A stretch of DNA of 64,000 bases from Acidobacteria bacterium 13_1_20CM_3_53_8. Its GTDB lineage: Bacteria; Acidobacteriota; Blastocatellia; Pyrinomonadales; Pyrinomonadaceae. Of the stretch, positions 45,910-54,230 are shown in pieces. A program made the position numbers and the translations under genes. The stretch spans positions 61,966-125,965 of the forward strand of contig MNJR01000027.1 in the NCBI GenBank assembly GCA_001920415.1, written 5' to 3'. The notes below the pieces were generated by a model, which had not been told where the DNA came from, did not search any database, and saw nothing but the letters and a program-made list of their open reading frames with translations. How positions within the stretch are numbered: the first letter of the stretch is position 1; each line of letters opens with the position of its first letter.

Positions 45910-47667
45910 ATGACTTACAAGATACTGCTGGTGGATGACGAGCCTGCTAACCTTAGATTGCTCGCGCGCCTCTTCCGTCACGACTACAATGTGCTGATGG
46001 CCGCGTCGGGCGATGAAGCGCTGCGCCTTCTACAGCAGCACGACGTTGCGCTTATCATTACAGATCAACGCATGCCGGGCATGACAGGTCTTGAACTGCT
46101 CAAATCAACCACATCGTTTCGGCCACACATGGTTCGCATACTGCTCACGGGCTACACGGACGTGAACACCCTGGTTGACGCGCTCAACTGGGGCGAGGTT
46201 TACAAGTACGTCAATAAGCCCTGGAACAACGACGAACTGCGCGCGACCGTCAGCCGCGCCATAGAGCATTACGAAGCCAGACGAGCGCACCATGAACTTC
46301 TGCTCATCAACCAGCGACTCAACGCACGATTGAAACAGATGACGGAAGGCTTCGTTTGCGCCATCGTTGACGCGCTCGAAGCAAAAGACGGTTACGTTTA
46401 CGGCCACGCGCGTCGTGTGCGCGGTTACGCAATGGCTACTGGCAAGCATTTGAATCTGGACGAGAAGCATCTGGAACAACTTTCGCTCGCCGCAGTGCTT
46501 CACGACATTGGCCGTATAGGTACGCCCGATCATCTACTGATGAAAGCGGGCGCACTAGACGAAAAAGAGATGGCTGTGATGAGGCTGCACTGCGAGCGCG
46601 GCGCGCGTATGCTAGCGGGGATTCCAGATATGCAGGACGTAGCAGAGGCCGTTCGTCATCATCACGAGCATTACGACGGCACGGGCTACCCGGAAGGATT
46701 AAAGGGCGAACAGATTCCTTTGCTCGCGCGAATAATTTTCGTCGCAGACGTTTACGACGCGATCACCAGCCCCAGACCTTTTCGCGAAGCGTTCGACCAT
46801 GACTACGCCGTTCAAATATTGAAGCGAGGTGCGGGCACGAAGTTTGACGCGGAAGTCGTGCGCGCCTTCCTCAAACTCGACGCGCTCTCGAAGATACGCA
46901 ACAGTCTCTCAGGGGATTTAGGTCGCGTGCTTCGATCCATTGCTCCGCGCATGATTGAAGCAGTGAACATGAGCGGCGATGATCTGGCGCGCACGGTTGA
47001 GACTAACCTTGCGCTCGCCGCGTGCGTTCTGATGGAAGCAAACAGGAACACGATTGAGCCTACGGCGAAGATTCGTGAAGCTTGCGAGCGGTTGGGCGAA
47101 GAAGCTTTGCGCGAGGTCATCTTACGCAACTACGACTCAAGCGAGGAAGAGCGTGCGCTAGATTACGAAAAGCTACGGGAGCATTCGCTCAGGTGCGCGA
47201 CATCTGCAATACTTCTGGCCGAACGCACGCAGGTAATCGGAACTGACGAGGCGTACACGCTCGGTCTTCTGCACAACATTGGCGAACTCATCTTGCGCGC
47301 ACTCTTCCCGGAAGAGATGGAAATGATGACAGAGCTTTCCGACGAAGAGCGAGATGATGAAGAGGTTGCGGCGTTCGGAGTTGACCATGCGCAAGTCGGT
47401 CAGTGGGTGCTTGAACTGTGCGGGCTGCCGCGCAAGCTCTCCATAGCCGTGCAGGCGCAGCACGGCTTGATGCGTATTAACGATCCAGTGGCGCTGCTGC
47501 TTCACGTAGCGAACGCGATTGCGAATGCAGACGCGCCGTACAAGGTCGCCTCGCTGGATAATCTGGGTTCTGACAGGGTGGCGCTGCTAGGTCTCGAGCG
47601 CGCCGAGCTTGCAGACGTTCACGCGAGCATGAGCGCCACTATGGAAGGGCAATTCGCAGCCGCATAA
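45910..47667 (+). CDS. response regulator with HD-GYP and HDOD-like domains
   Basis: Predicted 585 residues from ATG 45910 with TTACGGAG upstream. Receiver at 1-120 (LLVDDEPANLRLL, Asp in LIITDQRMPG). The HD-GYP domain at about 155-330 has YGHARRV, VLHDIGRIG, HHHEHYDGTGYP and DVYDAITS. The last 220 residues form a second helical HD-like domain with LGLLHNIGELILRALFPEE, matching the HDOD family. Two HD-type domains in one receiver protein are unusual. The second lacks a full metal-ligand set, so it may be a sensor or scaffold. Confidence 0.9.
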   Translation: MTYKILLVDDEPANLRLLARLFRHDYNVLMAASGDEALRLLQQHDVALIITDQRMPGMTGLELLKSTTSFRPHMVRILLTGYTDVNTLVDALNWGEVYKYVNKPWNNDELRATVSRAIEHYEARRAHHELLLINQRLNARLKQMTEGFVCAIVDALEAKDGYVYGHARRVRGYAMATGKHLNLDEKHLEQLSLAAVLHDIGRIGTPDHLLMKAGALDEKEMAVMRLHCERGARMLAGIPDMQDVAEAVRHHHEHYDGTGYPEGLKGEQIPLLARIIFVADVYDAITSPRPFREAFDHDYAVQILKRGAGTKFDAEVVRAFLKLDALSKIRNSLSGDLGRVLRSIAPRMIEAVNMSGDDLARTVETNLALAACVLMEANRNTIEPTAKIREACERLGEEALREVILRNYDSSEEERALDYEKLREHSLRCATSAILLAERTQVIGTDEAYTLGLLHNIGELILRALFPEEMEMMTELSDEERDDEEVAAFGVDHAQVGQWVLELCGLPRKLSIAVQAQHGLMRINDPVALLLHVANAIANADAPYKVASLDNLGSDRVALLGLERAELADVHASMSATMEGQFAAA

Positions 47668-47784
47668 TTGATCCTGAAAATGGTGTTGATTATAGGTGCG
47701 ACAAGCAGTAGAATGCGCGGCGCTTGGAGCAGGTGCTGAATGTATCTGCTGATTCTTTAGCCATATGACTCCTTAGTGGGGTTG

Positions 47785-47827
47785 AAAAAAAGTGGCGGAC
47801 TGAATGAAGCAGTCCGCCGCTTTTCTA
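47785..47827 (+). terminator. rho-independent terminator
   Basis: A GCGGACT stem, loop, AGTCCGC, then CGCTTTTCT, preceded by an A-run. It lies 118 nt after the HD-GYP-HDOD stop and probably ends the signalling operon. Confidence 0.8.
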
Positions 47828-47857
47828 ATTACCCATTTTACGAAGTGACTCAGAATG

Positions 47858-47958
47858 CCCCACTGCTTGCGGTGGGGATGAATGAGTCCGAGTCAGAAAA
47901 CAAATTCAAAGAAGTCGCGCAGCGATTCCGCTTAAATGCCTCGCTGCTTGCGGCGAGG
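47858..47958. repeat. pair of short hairpins with identical loops
   Basis: CCCCAC-TGCTTGCG-GTGGGG (47858-47877) and CCTCGC-TGCTTGCG-GCGAGG (47939-47958) share the loop and flanks in direct orientation, but their stems differ by compensating changes. This resembles a REP-type pair. Confidence 0.65.
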
Positions 47959-48142
47959 ATTTTTACTTTTACCCTTTGCCTTCTTCCTTCTTATGCCGAG
48001 AAGAATCTTGTTGACTCAGCCTACGGTGAAGGCATATTCTTTCGCCCTCACTACAGGGGCTGGCCTTATTGAGGCCGCGAATGTCCACGCTTCTCTAGTC
48101 CGGCCTCAACGACCAATTCTCAACGCAGTGACGGAGGAAATA

Positions 48143-48352
48143 ATGAAATATCTTCGACGAATATGCGCCGGTTTCTTACTGATACTCGCGCTCTCCATTC
48201 CTGCTCTCGCAGGTGATATAGCGTCTCCGGGGTTTACCGACGGACCACAAGAGAGTCCCGGTGCGACAGACCCGGGGGAAACACAGGGTCCCGGTTATCT
48301 AGGGGATATAAGTTCACCGGGTATTGCCATAATCCTCGCGCTCCTTCCTTAG
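48143..48352 (+). CDS. small exported peptide with GDIxSPG repeats
   Basis: Predicted 69 residues with GGAGG ten nt upstream. The signal peptide LRRICAGFLLILALSIPALA is followed by a short Pro/Gly/Asp-rich mature part that contains GDIASPG and GDISSPG at its two ends, and it finishes with the hydrophobic IAIILALLP. No family is recognised. A mature length of about 45 residues without cysteines suggests a secreted or envelope-associated peptide. Confidence 0.7.
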   Translation: MKYLRRICAGFLLILALSIPALAGDIASPGFTDGPQESPGATDPGETQGPGYLGDISSPGIAIILALLP

Positions 48353-48645
48353 CTTAAGGAACGCACGAATAGAGGAGCTATAGAGTTCGGAAAATCCTGA
48401 CACTCATGTAGAGCGGAAAACTATTTTGCCAGTGCTTCAGGGTCATCATATTCGCTGGCTAGCGCTCTGCCTCACACATCTTCAATTCACTAATACTGCG
48501 CGCCGCGCGCCGCTTTTCTAACACTTGGCGGCATAGCTCCTGCGAGTCCGCTTTTTCCATATAGTATTATGCTTCCACAGTGATATGGATTCTGTTATTC
48601 TGCATCTCACTCAGAAAATTTTGGATTTTAGGGAAGGTGCGACAA

Positions 48646-48918
48646 ATGACAGGTCTCCTCTTAAACAAAAGACTAATAGCCGTAATCCTGAGCATAGCGC
48701 TATTGCTTGCGGCTTTCGTAAGCACTAGTTCCGCTCAGCGACGCAGAAGACATCATCACAGTAGAACCAAGGGCGCTCTCATAGGCGGCGCTGCCGGGGC
48801 CGTGGGAGGCGCGGTGATTGGTGGCCGTAGAGGCGCAGTGATAGGAGCAGGCGCTGGCGCGGGGACTGGCTATCTCATACAGCGACACAGAAACAGAAGA
48901 CATCGCCGCCGCTACTAG
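48646..48918 (+). CDS. glycine-zipper exported protein
   Basis: Predicted 90 residues from ATG 48646. A signal segment (LIAVILSIALLLAAFVSTSSA) is followed by a basic stretch (QRRRRHHHSR), a glycine-zipper helix (GALIGGAAGAVGGAVIGGRR and repeats) and a second basic tail (HRNRRHRRRY). This is the layout of YMGG-like small envelope proteins. Its function is unknown; the basic ends may bind membrane or nucleic acid. The gap 48353-48645 shows no gene. Confidence 0.8.
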   Translation: MTGLLLNKRLIAVILSIALLLAAFVSTSSAQRRRRHHHSRTKGALIGGAAGAVGGAVIGGRRGAVIGAGAGAGTGYLIQRHRNRRHRRRY

Positions 48919-48947
48919 CTCCAACTCGCTCGCTCGTCTGCGAGCCT

Positions 48948-49142
48948 TCATACGCTCGCCGATTCAGCACAGGTGCGCCTCAGGCGGGCGCTGATACGCA
49001 CGCGTCTTAACTTAGACATTAAAGTAGGCTCAGAAGACGACGGTCTGGATTGAGTAAACCTACGGACGATTTGATACAACTCGGCCAAGCGCTCCTCCGG
49101 CACTTTTTCAATCTCAGATTTAATCTCTTCTTTCGTAGCCAT
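48948..49142 (-). pseudogene. antitoxin-like small protein, possibly frameshifted
   Basis: The frame encodes 64 residues starting MATKEEIKSEIEKVPEERLA. This start, and TLMSKLRRVRIS near residue 45, resemble small antitoxins common in cyanobacteria and acidobacteria. The usual Pro-Glu-Asp segment after MSKL..I is not in frame; a PEAHLC segment is found in the +1 frame at that point. A frameshift is therefore likely. No toxin gene is adjacent. Confidence 0.5.
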
Positions 49143-49591
49143 GTTATTACTCTGGCCGATTAATCATTCAATTAAAAGCCTGACGCCTGCGCCGAGCGAA
49201 AGCATTCTACCTGATTTGAAAAGACAATGATGAAAGAGATGCTCTGTTCACATTTCGGAACACTCAAACGTTTAGCCGCTGACCAGTTATCCAAAACTCT
49301 CAAGAATTTTTTGGGCCAATATCCAAATTCGACAACGCGCCGCGCGCACCTGCCGACCACGACTTCATCACCGCACCTATAAATCGCAAGCCCTGTTCAT
49401 CGCCAGCCATCACGGGCACACACGTTGCCACTCAAAAGCGTGAAATGAAGCCCTCTCGTTCTTGTTGTTCCGAAATTGGAACAGCTTCAAGGGATGGACT
49501 GGAAAGTGCGAGTCGCGGCGCGTGTGAAGCATGAATGGCGGCTTTAGCAAAATCAATCCAATCAACTCTCGCCCGACGCCACTTAATACCT
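49143..49591. other. non-coding gap upstream of TonB receptor
   Basis: Open frames here are short and of atypical composition. I see no supported gene, promoter box or large repeat up to the hairpin at 49592. Confidence 0.5.
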
Positions 49592-49631
49592 GCTGAAGTG
49601 AGAGACGCGTTTTTGTTTCTCTCACTTCAGC
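49592..49631 (+). promoter_or_regulatory. 14-bp hairpin before the TonB receptor
   Basis: GCTGAAGTGAGAGA pairs perfectly with TCTCTCACTTCAGC around a 12-nt loop rich in T. It ends five nt before the AAGGGAG ribosome site, so it could attenuate or stabilise the receptor message. Confidence 0.65.
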
Positions 49632-49648
49632 TTTCAAGGGAGATGTTT

Positions 49649-52600
49649 ATGTCAAAACTTAAATTTACATTTGTGACGGCGGCGGCACTCTTGCTGTTCG
49701 CCGTTGCGCCCATTGCGTTGGCACAGACGGAGACGGGACAGATCGTGGGCAAGGTTATAGACCCGAACGGTGCTGCCGTTGCGGGCGCAGCGGTCAGTAT
49801 CAAGTCTGTCGAAACCGGGCGCGAGGTCACTGCGACCTCAAACGATGAAGGCGTTTACACGGTCACAAATCTTCAACCCGGAATCTATGACGTGACGGTG
49901 CAGAGCGGAAGCTTTAAGCCCAGCACGCAACGCGTGAAGGTCACGGTGGGCGCGAAGCTCTCGGTTGATACGCAACTTGCGCTGACGGAAATAGCTGCGG
50001 GTACGATTAACGTCACTGCGGGCGAGGGCGTGGAAATCAACACGCAGAATCAGGAAGTGTCGGACGTTGTGTCGGGCACGCAGATTCGTCAACTGCCTAC
50101 GCTGACGCGCGACCCATACAATCTTGTTGGGCTTTCCGGCAACGTTGCGAGCGACGATCCCGGCCCGGCTGTTCCGGGCGTAGGCGTTTCTGGTCGCGGC
50201 GCGGGCTTTAACATCAACGGCCAGCGCGCTGCGAGCACGAACATTCTGCTGGACGGCGCTGATAACAACAACGCTTACTACGCTGCTGTTGGTCAACGCA
50301 TTCCACTCGATTCTGTAGGAGAGTTTCGCGTTGTCACAAGCAACTTTTCCGCAGAGTACGGGCGAGCTTCGGGCGGCATCATCAACGTGGTGACTCGCGC
50401 AGGCTCGAACGATTTTCACGGCACGCTTTACGAGTTCAATCGCATCTCGCGGCTGGCATCGAACGGTTTTAATAACAACGCGAATGGTGTTGCGCGCGGC
50501 GTGTTCACGCGCAATCAGTTCGGTTACGCTGTTGGTGGGCCAATCAAGAAGAACAAGCTCTTCTTCTTCAGCAGCACCGAATGGACTCGCGTTAGAAGCG
50601 CGGGCGAGGTGTTGACGGTTGTGCCTACTAGCCAACTGATAGCGGCATCGAATGCTGCGACGCGCGCATATTTTAGCAACTACAGCCTGACAGCGACGCC
50701 TACGGGCAGAGTTTTTACAGTAGGCGATCTCTCAGGCAACGGGGCAAACGGATTCAATCTTCCGGCGGGGAATGCTTTCGCCGCTCTGCCGTCGAACCTT
50801 ACTGCTTTTCAGGTGGTGCGCTTCACGGAGCCTATTGATCTTGGCGGCGGTGTTCCGCAGAACTCTTACTCTACAGTGACGCGCGTGGATTACAACTTTA
50901 GCAACAGAACGCAGATCTACGGACGTTACGCGCTTGAGGTTCAGAAGTTCTTCGAGGGCACGACCGCTTTCAGTCCTTATGCTGGATTCGACACAGGCTC
51001 TACGAATTTTAATCAGAACGCGCTGGTGTCCATAACGCACACGTTCTCGTCGCGCTTCGTGTCGCAGACCAAATTTGCTTTCAATCGTCTGACCAACCAG
51101 GCTCCTTACGGCGCTAACCCTATAGGCCCAGGCCTCTTCCTCTTCCCGAATTCGGGAACGACAATCGGCGGCGTGGCGCTCGGGTTTCCGGGCTACTGGC
51201 CTTACAACCCTGCGTCTAGTCCTGCTGGATTCGGTGGGCCGCAGAACATGGGGCAGGCTTACGAAGACATGAACTACACGAAGGGCAATCACCAGTTCCG
51301 CTTCGGCGGCCAGTACGTTTACATTCAGGACAACCGTTTCTTCGGCGCTTACCAGAACGCGGAAGAGATTCTAGGCGCGCAGGGCAACTACGCTCAGGCG
51401 CTTGCGAATTTCGTAACGGGCAACCTCTCTCTTTTTCAGGCAGCAATCTTTCCGCAAGGAAAGTTTCCCGGCCAGCAGGTTACGCTGCCCGTTGGCCCAC
51501 CGGATTTCACGCGCAGCAATCGCTACAACGAGTGGGCTGTCTACTTTAACGACGCATGGCGATTCACTCAGCGCCTGACGTTGAATTTTGGTTTGCGCTA
51601 CGAGTATTACGGAGTGCAGCACAGCAAGAACCCGGACATTGAATCCAACTTCTACTTCGGGACGGGCGCTACATTGCCGGAGCGATACGTCACGGGCAGC
51701 GTTCAGATAGCAAAGAATAGCCCTGTAGGCGGATTGTGGAAGCCTGATAGAAATAATTTCGCTCCGCGTCTTGGATTCGCCTGGGACGTTCTAGGCGATG
51801 GCCGCACATCGGTTCGCGGTGGCTACGGCCTGGCCTACGAGCGCAACTTCGGCAACGTAACATTCAACGTGATACAGAACCCGCCAGCCTACGCAGTGCT
51901 TGCGTTACAAGCAGGTGTGGATGTGCCCACGCTGAATATTACTAACAATAACTTCGGGCCGCTCTCAGGTACGGGCGTGAGTAAGACTCTGCCGCGCACA
52001 AGCCTGCGCCACGTGCGCGAGGACATCGTTAACGCTTTCGCGCATTTCTGGAGTCTGTCATTTGAGCACCAGTTGGGACAGAGCAGTGTCATGTCGGCAG
52101 AGTATTCAGGCTCTGCTGGCAGGAAGCTCTACTCGATTGACAGAGCAAACATCCCCGGCTCGGCAGCGTTCTATCTTGGCAGCGCGAGCCAGACGGCACG
52201 CCTCAACTCGCAGTACAGCACAATCAACACGCGCGGCAACAGTGGGTTCTCGAACTACAACGGACTGACACTTGGTTTCGAGAGCAACAACTTCCGCAAC
52301 CTTGGATTGCAGTTCACAGCGCGCTACACATTGGCGTACGCGCGGGACAACTTAAGTTCGACCTTCAGCGAAGGCTCTTTCAACTTCAACGTTGGCCTGA
52401 CCGATCCGCTCAACCCGAAGCTGGACTACGGCTACGCTGATTTCGACGTGCGCCACCGTTTTGTCAGCAGCATTAATTGGGACATGCCGTTTGCGCGCAA
52501 TGCGCAAGGGTTGACCCGTCAACTGCTGGGCGGGTGGACTATTTCGGGGATATTCAACGCAAGGACGGGAACGCCGTTTACTATCTACGACGGCACGAAT

Positions 52601-53029
52601 GCAAGCGTCATCGCACCTCGTCTTGTTCCGAACGGGACGATAAGCGTTAACGTGACGGACACTGGCGGCGCGAATGTATTCAGTTACATTGACCTGCACA
52701 ACCAGCCCGTCGGCGCGTTCGGCAACCCAGTCTGCGGCGGCTGCTCAGACTTTGGGCCATATCCTTTCAACATGACAAGGCGCAACCAGTTCCGAGGCCC
52801 AGGCTTCTGGAATCTGGACGCAGCCATTTACAAGAGCATACGCTTGAGCGAAACCAAGAGCATTCAGCTCAGAGGTGAAGCTTTCAACGTATTCAACCAC
52901 GCGAACCTCTACATAGTTGGATTCACCAACGACGTGAGCAACGGGTTCATCCCCGCCGCGCGCGGCGTTACAGTGAACGGCAACACAGAGCGACGCAACG
53001 TGCAACTCGCCGTAAAATTCATCTTCTAG
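49649..53029 (+). CDS. Oar-like TonB-dependent outer-membrane receptor
   Basis: Predicted 1126 residues from ATG 49649 (AAGGGA eight nt upstream; ATG 49643 is an alternative). The signal peptide FTFVTAAALLLFAVAPIALA is followed by a carboxypeptidase-regulatory-like beta domain (GQIVGKVIDPNGAAVAGAAV, about 25-110). A TonB plug then follows (FNINGQRAASTNILLDGADN; EFRVVTSNFSAEYGRASGG), and a 22-strand-like barrel to the C-terminus, ending VQLAVKFIF, an outer-membrane insertion signal. Such receptors in acidobacteria take up oligosaccharides or peptides. No SusD partner is visible. Confidence 0.93.
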   Translation: MSKLKFTFVTAAALLLFAVAPIALAQTETGQIVGKVIDPNGAAVAGAAVSIKSVETGREVTATSNDEGVYTVTNLQPGIYDVTVQSGSFKPSTQRVKVTVGAKLSVDTQLALTEIAAGTINVTAGEGVEINTQNQEVSDVVSGTQIRQLPTLTRDPYNLVGLSGNVASDDPGPAVPGVGVSGRGAGFNINGQRAASTNILLDGADNNNAYYAAVGQRIPLDSVGEFRVVTSNFSAEYGRASGGIINVVTRAGSNDFHGTLYEFNRISRLASNGFNNNANGVARGVFTRNQFGYAVGGPIKKNKLFFFSSTEWTRVRSAGEVLTVVPTSQLIAASNAATRAYFSNYSLTATPTGRVFTVGDLSGNGANGFNLPAGNAFAALPSNLTAFQVVRFTEPIDLGGGVPQNSYSTVTRVDYNFSNRTQIYGRYALEVQKFFEGTTAFSPYAGFDTGSTNFNQNALVSITHTFSSRFVSQTKFAFNRLTNQAPYGANPIGPGLFLFPNSGTTIGGVALGFPGYWPYNPASSPAGFGGPQNMGQAYEDMNYTKGNHQFRFGGQYVYIQDNRFFGAYQNAEEILGAQGNYAQALANFVTGNLSLFQAAIFPQGKFPGQQVTLPVGPPDFTRSNRYNEWAVYFNDAWRFTQRLTLNFGLRYEYYGVQHSKNPDIESNFYFGTGATLPERYVTGSVQIAKNSPVGGLWKPDRNNFAPRLGFAWDVLGDGRTSVRGGYGLAYERNFGNVTFNVIQNPPAYAVLALQAGVDVPTLNITNNNFGPLSGTGVSKTLPRTSLRHVREDIVNAFAHFWSLSFEHQLGQSSVMSAEYSGSAGRKLYSIDRANIPGSAAFYLGSASQTARLNSQYSTINTRGNSGFSNYNGLTLGFESNNFRNLGLQFTARYTLAYARDNLSSTFSEGSFNFNVGLTDPLNPKLDYGYADFDVRHRFVSSINWDMPFARNAQGLTRQLLGGWTISGIFNARTGTPFTIYDGTNASVIAPRLVPNGTISVNVTDTGGANVFSYIDLHNQPVGAFGNPVCGGCSDFGPYPFNMTRRNQFRGPGFWNLDAAIYKSIRLSETKSIQLRGEAFNVFNHANLYIVGFTNDVSNGFIPAARGVTVNGNTERRNVQLAVKFIF

Positions 53030-53042
53030 CAGAAGAAAAGCG

Positions 53043-53155
53043 GTGACAGGTGACAAGAAACGGTTTTAAGTCTTTAGTTTTCAGTTTTCAGAAAGAAGAG
53101 CAGGAAGCTTTTAACTAAAAACTGAAAACTAAAAACTCTTCTTGTCACCTGTCAC
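53043..53155. repeat. nested heptad hairpin (GTGACAG outside, AAAACTG inside)
   Basis: Outer arms GTGACAGGTGACAAG and complement; inner arms TTAGTTTTCAGTTTTCAG against AAAACTGAAAACT units. The loop AGAAAGAAGAGCAGGAAGCT matches the elements at 12257 and 54139. It lies after the TonB receptor gene. Confidence 0.87.
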
Positions 53156-53233
53156 TGTCTTTATGGCTCTCCTCTCTTTTGAATTTCAACGATAGGCTTT
53201 GGCATTCGAGCTTCCGATGTATAGCTTTTCAAT

Positions 53234-53335
53234 GTGAAGCAGAAGGTTTACATCGAGACATCTATTCCCAGCTTCTACCATGAAGTGCGGACATCGCCTG
53301 ATATGGTTACTCCGCTTGAGCTACTTGGAGGTTGA
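53234..53335 (+). pseudogene. VapC/PIN-domain toxin, N-terminal remnant
   Basis: A GTG-started frame of 33 residues reads KQKVYIETSIPSFYHEVRTS, then PDMVTPLELLGG and stop. The first part matches the start of PIN-domain (VapC-type) toxins, whose first catalytic acid is the Glu of YIET. The rest of the toxin is absent; the frame stops six nt before the small gene at 53342, which resembles the cognate antitoxin. Confidence 0.6.
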
Positions 53336-53341
53336 AGAATC

Positions 53342-53524
53342 ATGCAGGAAGATCAGGTTATTTCTCGTATACGCGAAGCGCGGCGACAGATTTCCGAAGA
53401 GTGTGAGCACGATCCGCACAAGCTGGTCGCTTACTACAAGGAGTTACAGAAGAAACATAAGGAAAGAATCGTGCGCTCAGAAGAAGATAAAGAGAACATC
53501 CCCGATGAGATGGTCAAAGCTTAA
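53342..53524 (+). CDS. small antitoxin-like protein
   Basis: Predicted 60 residues (MQEDQVISRIREARRQISEE), highly charged and helical, with GGAGG nine nt upstream. Short proteins of this type are often encoded beside PIN-domain toxins and are thought to act as antitoxins; the toxin remnant lies directly upstream. With the toxin gone it may be an orphan antitoxin. Confidence 0.7.
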   Translation: MQEDQVISRIREARRQISEECEHDPHKLVAYYKELQKKHKERIVRSEEDKENIPDEMVKA

Positions 53525-53576
53525 AAGCTATTGCAGCCAACCTGTCTTCTCTTTTACAAAAGCAGAGAGAGATAAA

Positions 53577-53960
53577 TCAGCCCGCTTGCCCACCAGAGCT
53601 ATCAGCCATGACATTCAAACGTATATCGTAATGCTTGATCTTTGAGTTCAGAGTCGTCACCTTCAGATTGAGAAGCCTGGCCGCGCGACGCTGATGACCG
53701 CCCGTGTGCGCTAGCGCGCTTTCTATCAGGTCAATCTCGAAGCGACGCACTTCGTTGTAAAAATCTATGCCTTCGCTTACATCCATGTTTCGGACTTCAC
53801 CGAGCGAGTGAAGCTCGTGCAAGAGTCGCACTGTCATCTGCCGCAGGCTATGAACTTTGTCTGCGCCGCCGAGACTTTCTTCCTTATCTTTCGCCTCTTC
53901 AGTTTTCGCCACCTCTTTCAGATGATGAACACGCTGTTCGAGATTTGCTCTGGCTTCCAT
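53577..53960 (-). CDS. Fis-type HTH protein 1
   Basis: Predicted 127 residues, with AGGAGG upstream. The N-terminal half is charged and probably coiled; the C-terminus is a Fis-type HTH, VRRFEIDLIESALAHTGGHQ followed by RRAARLLNLKVTTLNSKIK. There is no receiver or AAA+ domain. It is paralogous to the protein at 56863-57315. Stand-alone Fis-type domains bind DNA and usually act as accessory regulators. A LytTR-type direct repeat (54091-54119) lies about 130 nt upstream. Confidence 0.85.
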   Translation of the reverse strand: MEARANLEQRVHHLKEVAKTEEAKDKEESLGGADKVHSLRQMTVRLLHELHSLGEVRNMDVSEGIDFYNEVRRFEIDLIESALAHTGGHQRRAARLLNLKVTTLNSKIKHYDIRLNVMADSSGGQAG

Positions 53961-54090
53961 CTTACAACTCCTCCTAGATTGAATCCTCGTTTCTGCCTGG
54001 AGCTTCTGAAACTTCGCTCAGAAGAAATAGGTTTGGAACCTAATCCTTCGACTATTTATACGCAGATAGTTTTGCCTACAGAGAGGTTTT

Positions 54091-54119
54091 GTGACGGATG
54101 GGCGCGCGGTTGTGACGGA
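54091..54119 (-). promoter_or_regulatory. putative LytTR site upstream of Fis-type gene 1
   Basis: On the minus strand two TCCGTCACA boxes are spaced 21 nt start to start. Similar pairs precede the LytS-like and second Fis-type genes. LytTR regulators bind two 9-nt half-sites separated by about 12 nt, which matches. Confidence 0.6.
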
Positions 54120-54138
54120 GCGGATTGAAGAGGGGATA

Positions 54139-54228
54139 AGAGCAGTTTTTAGTTTTCAGTTTTTAGTTTTCAGAAAGAAGCGAGCAGGCTTTTCACTGAA
54201 AACTTAAAACTAAAAACTGTAAACTGTT
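54139..54228. repeat. heptad hairpin, TTTTTAG/TTTTCAG type
   Basis: Arms GCAGTTTTTAGTTTTCAG and complement. The loop AGAAAGAAGCGAGCAGGCTT matches those at 12257 and 53043. It ends two nt before the stop of the LytTR regulator and may terminate both convergent or downstream transcripts. Confidence 0.85.
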
Positions 54229-54230
54229 CT

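Noticed and set aside
47776-48072. Possible 98-residue gene
   Set aside because: The frame starts beside the terminator and runs through the twin hairpins; no start context or family features.
49172-49637. Two small minus-strand frames upstream of the TonB receptor
   Set aside because: No ribosome site, odd composition, and one overlaps the receptor leader hairpin.
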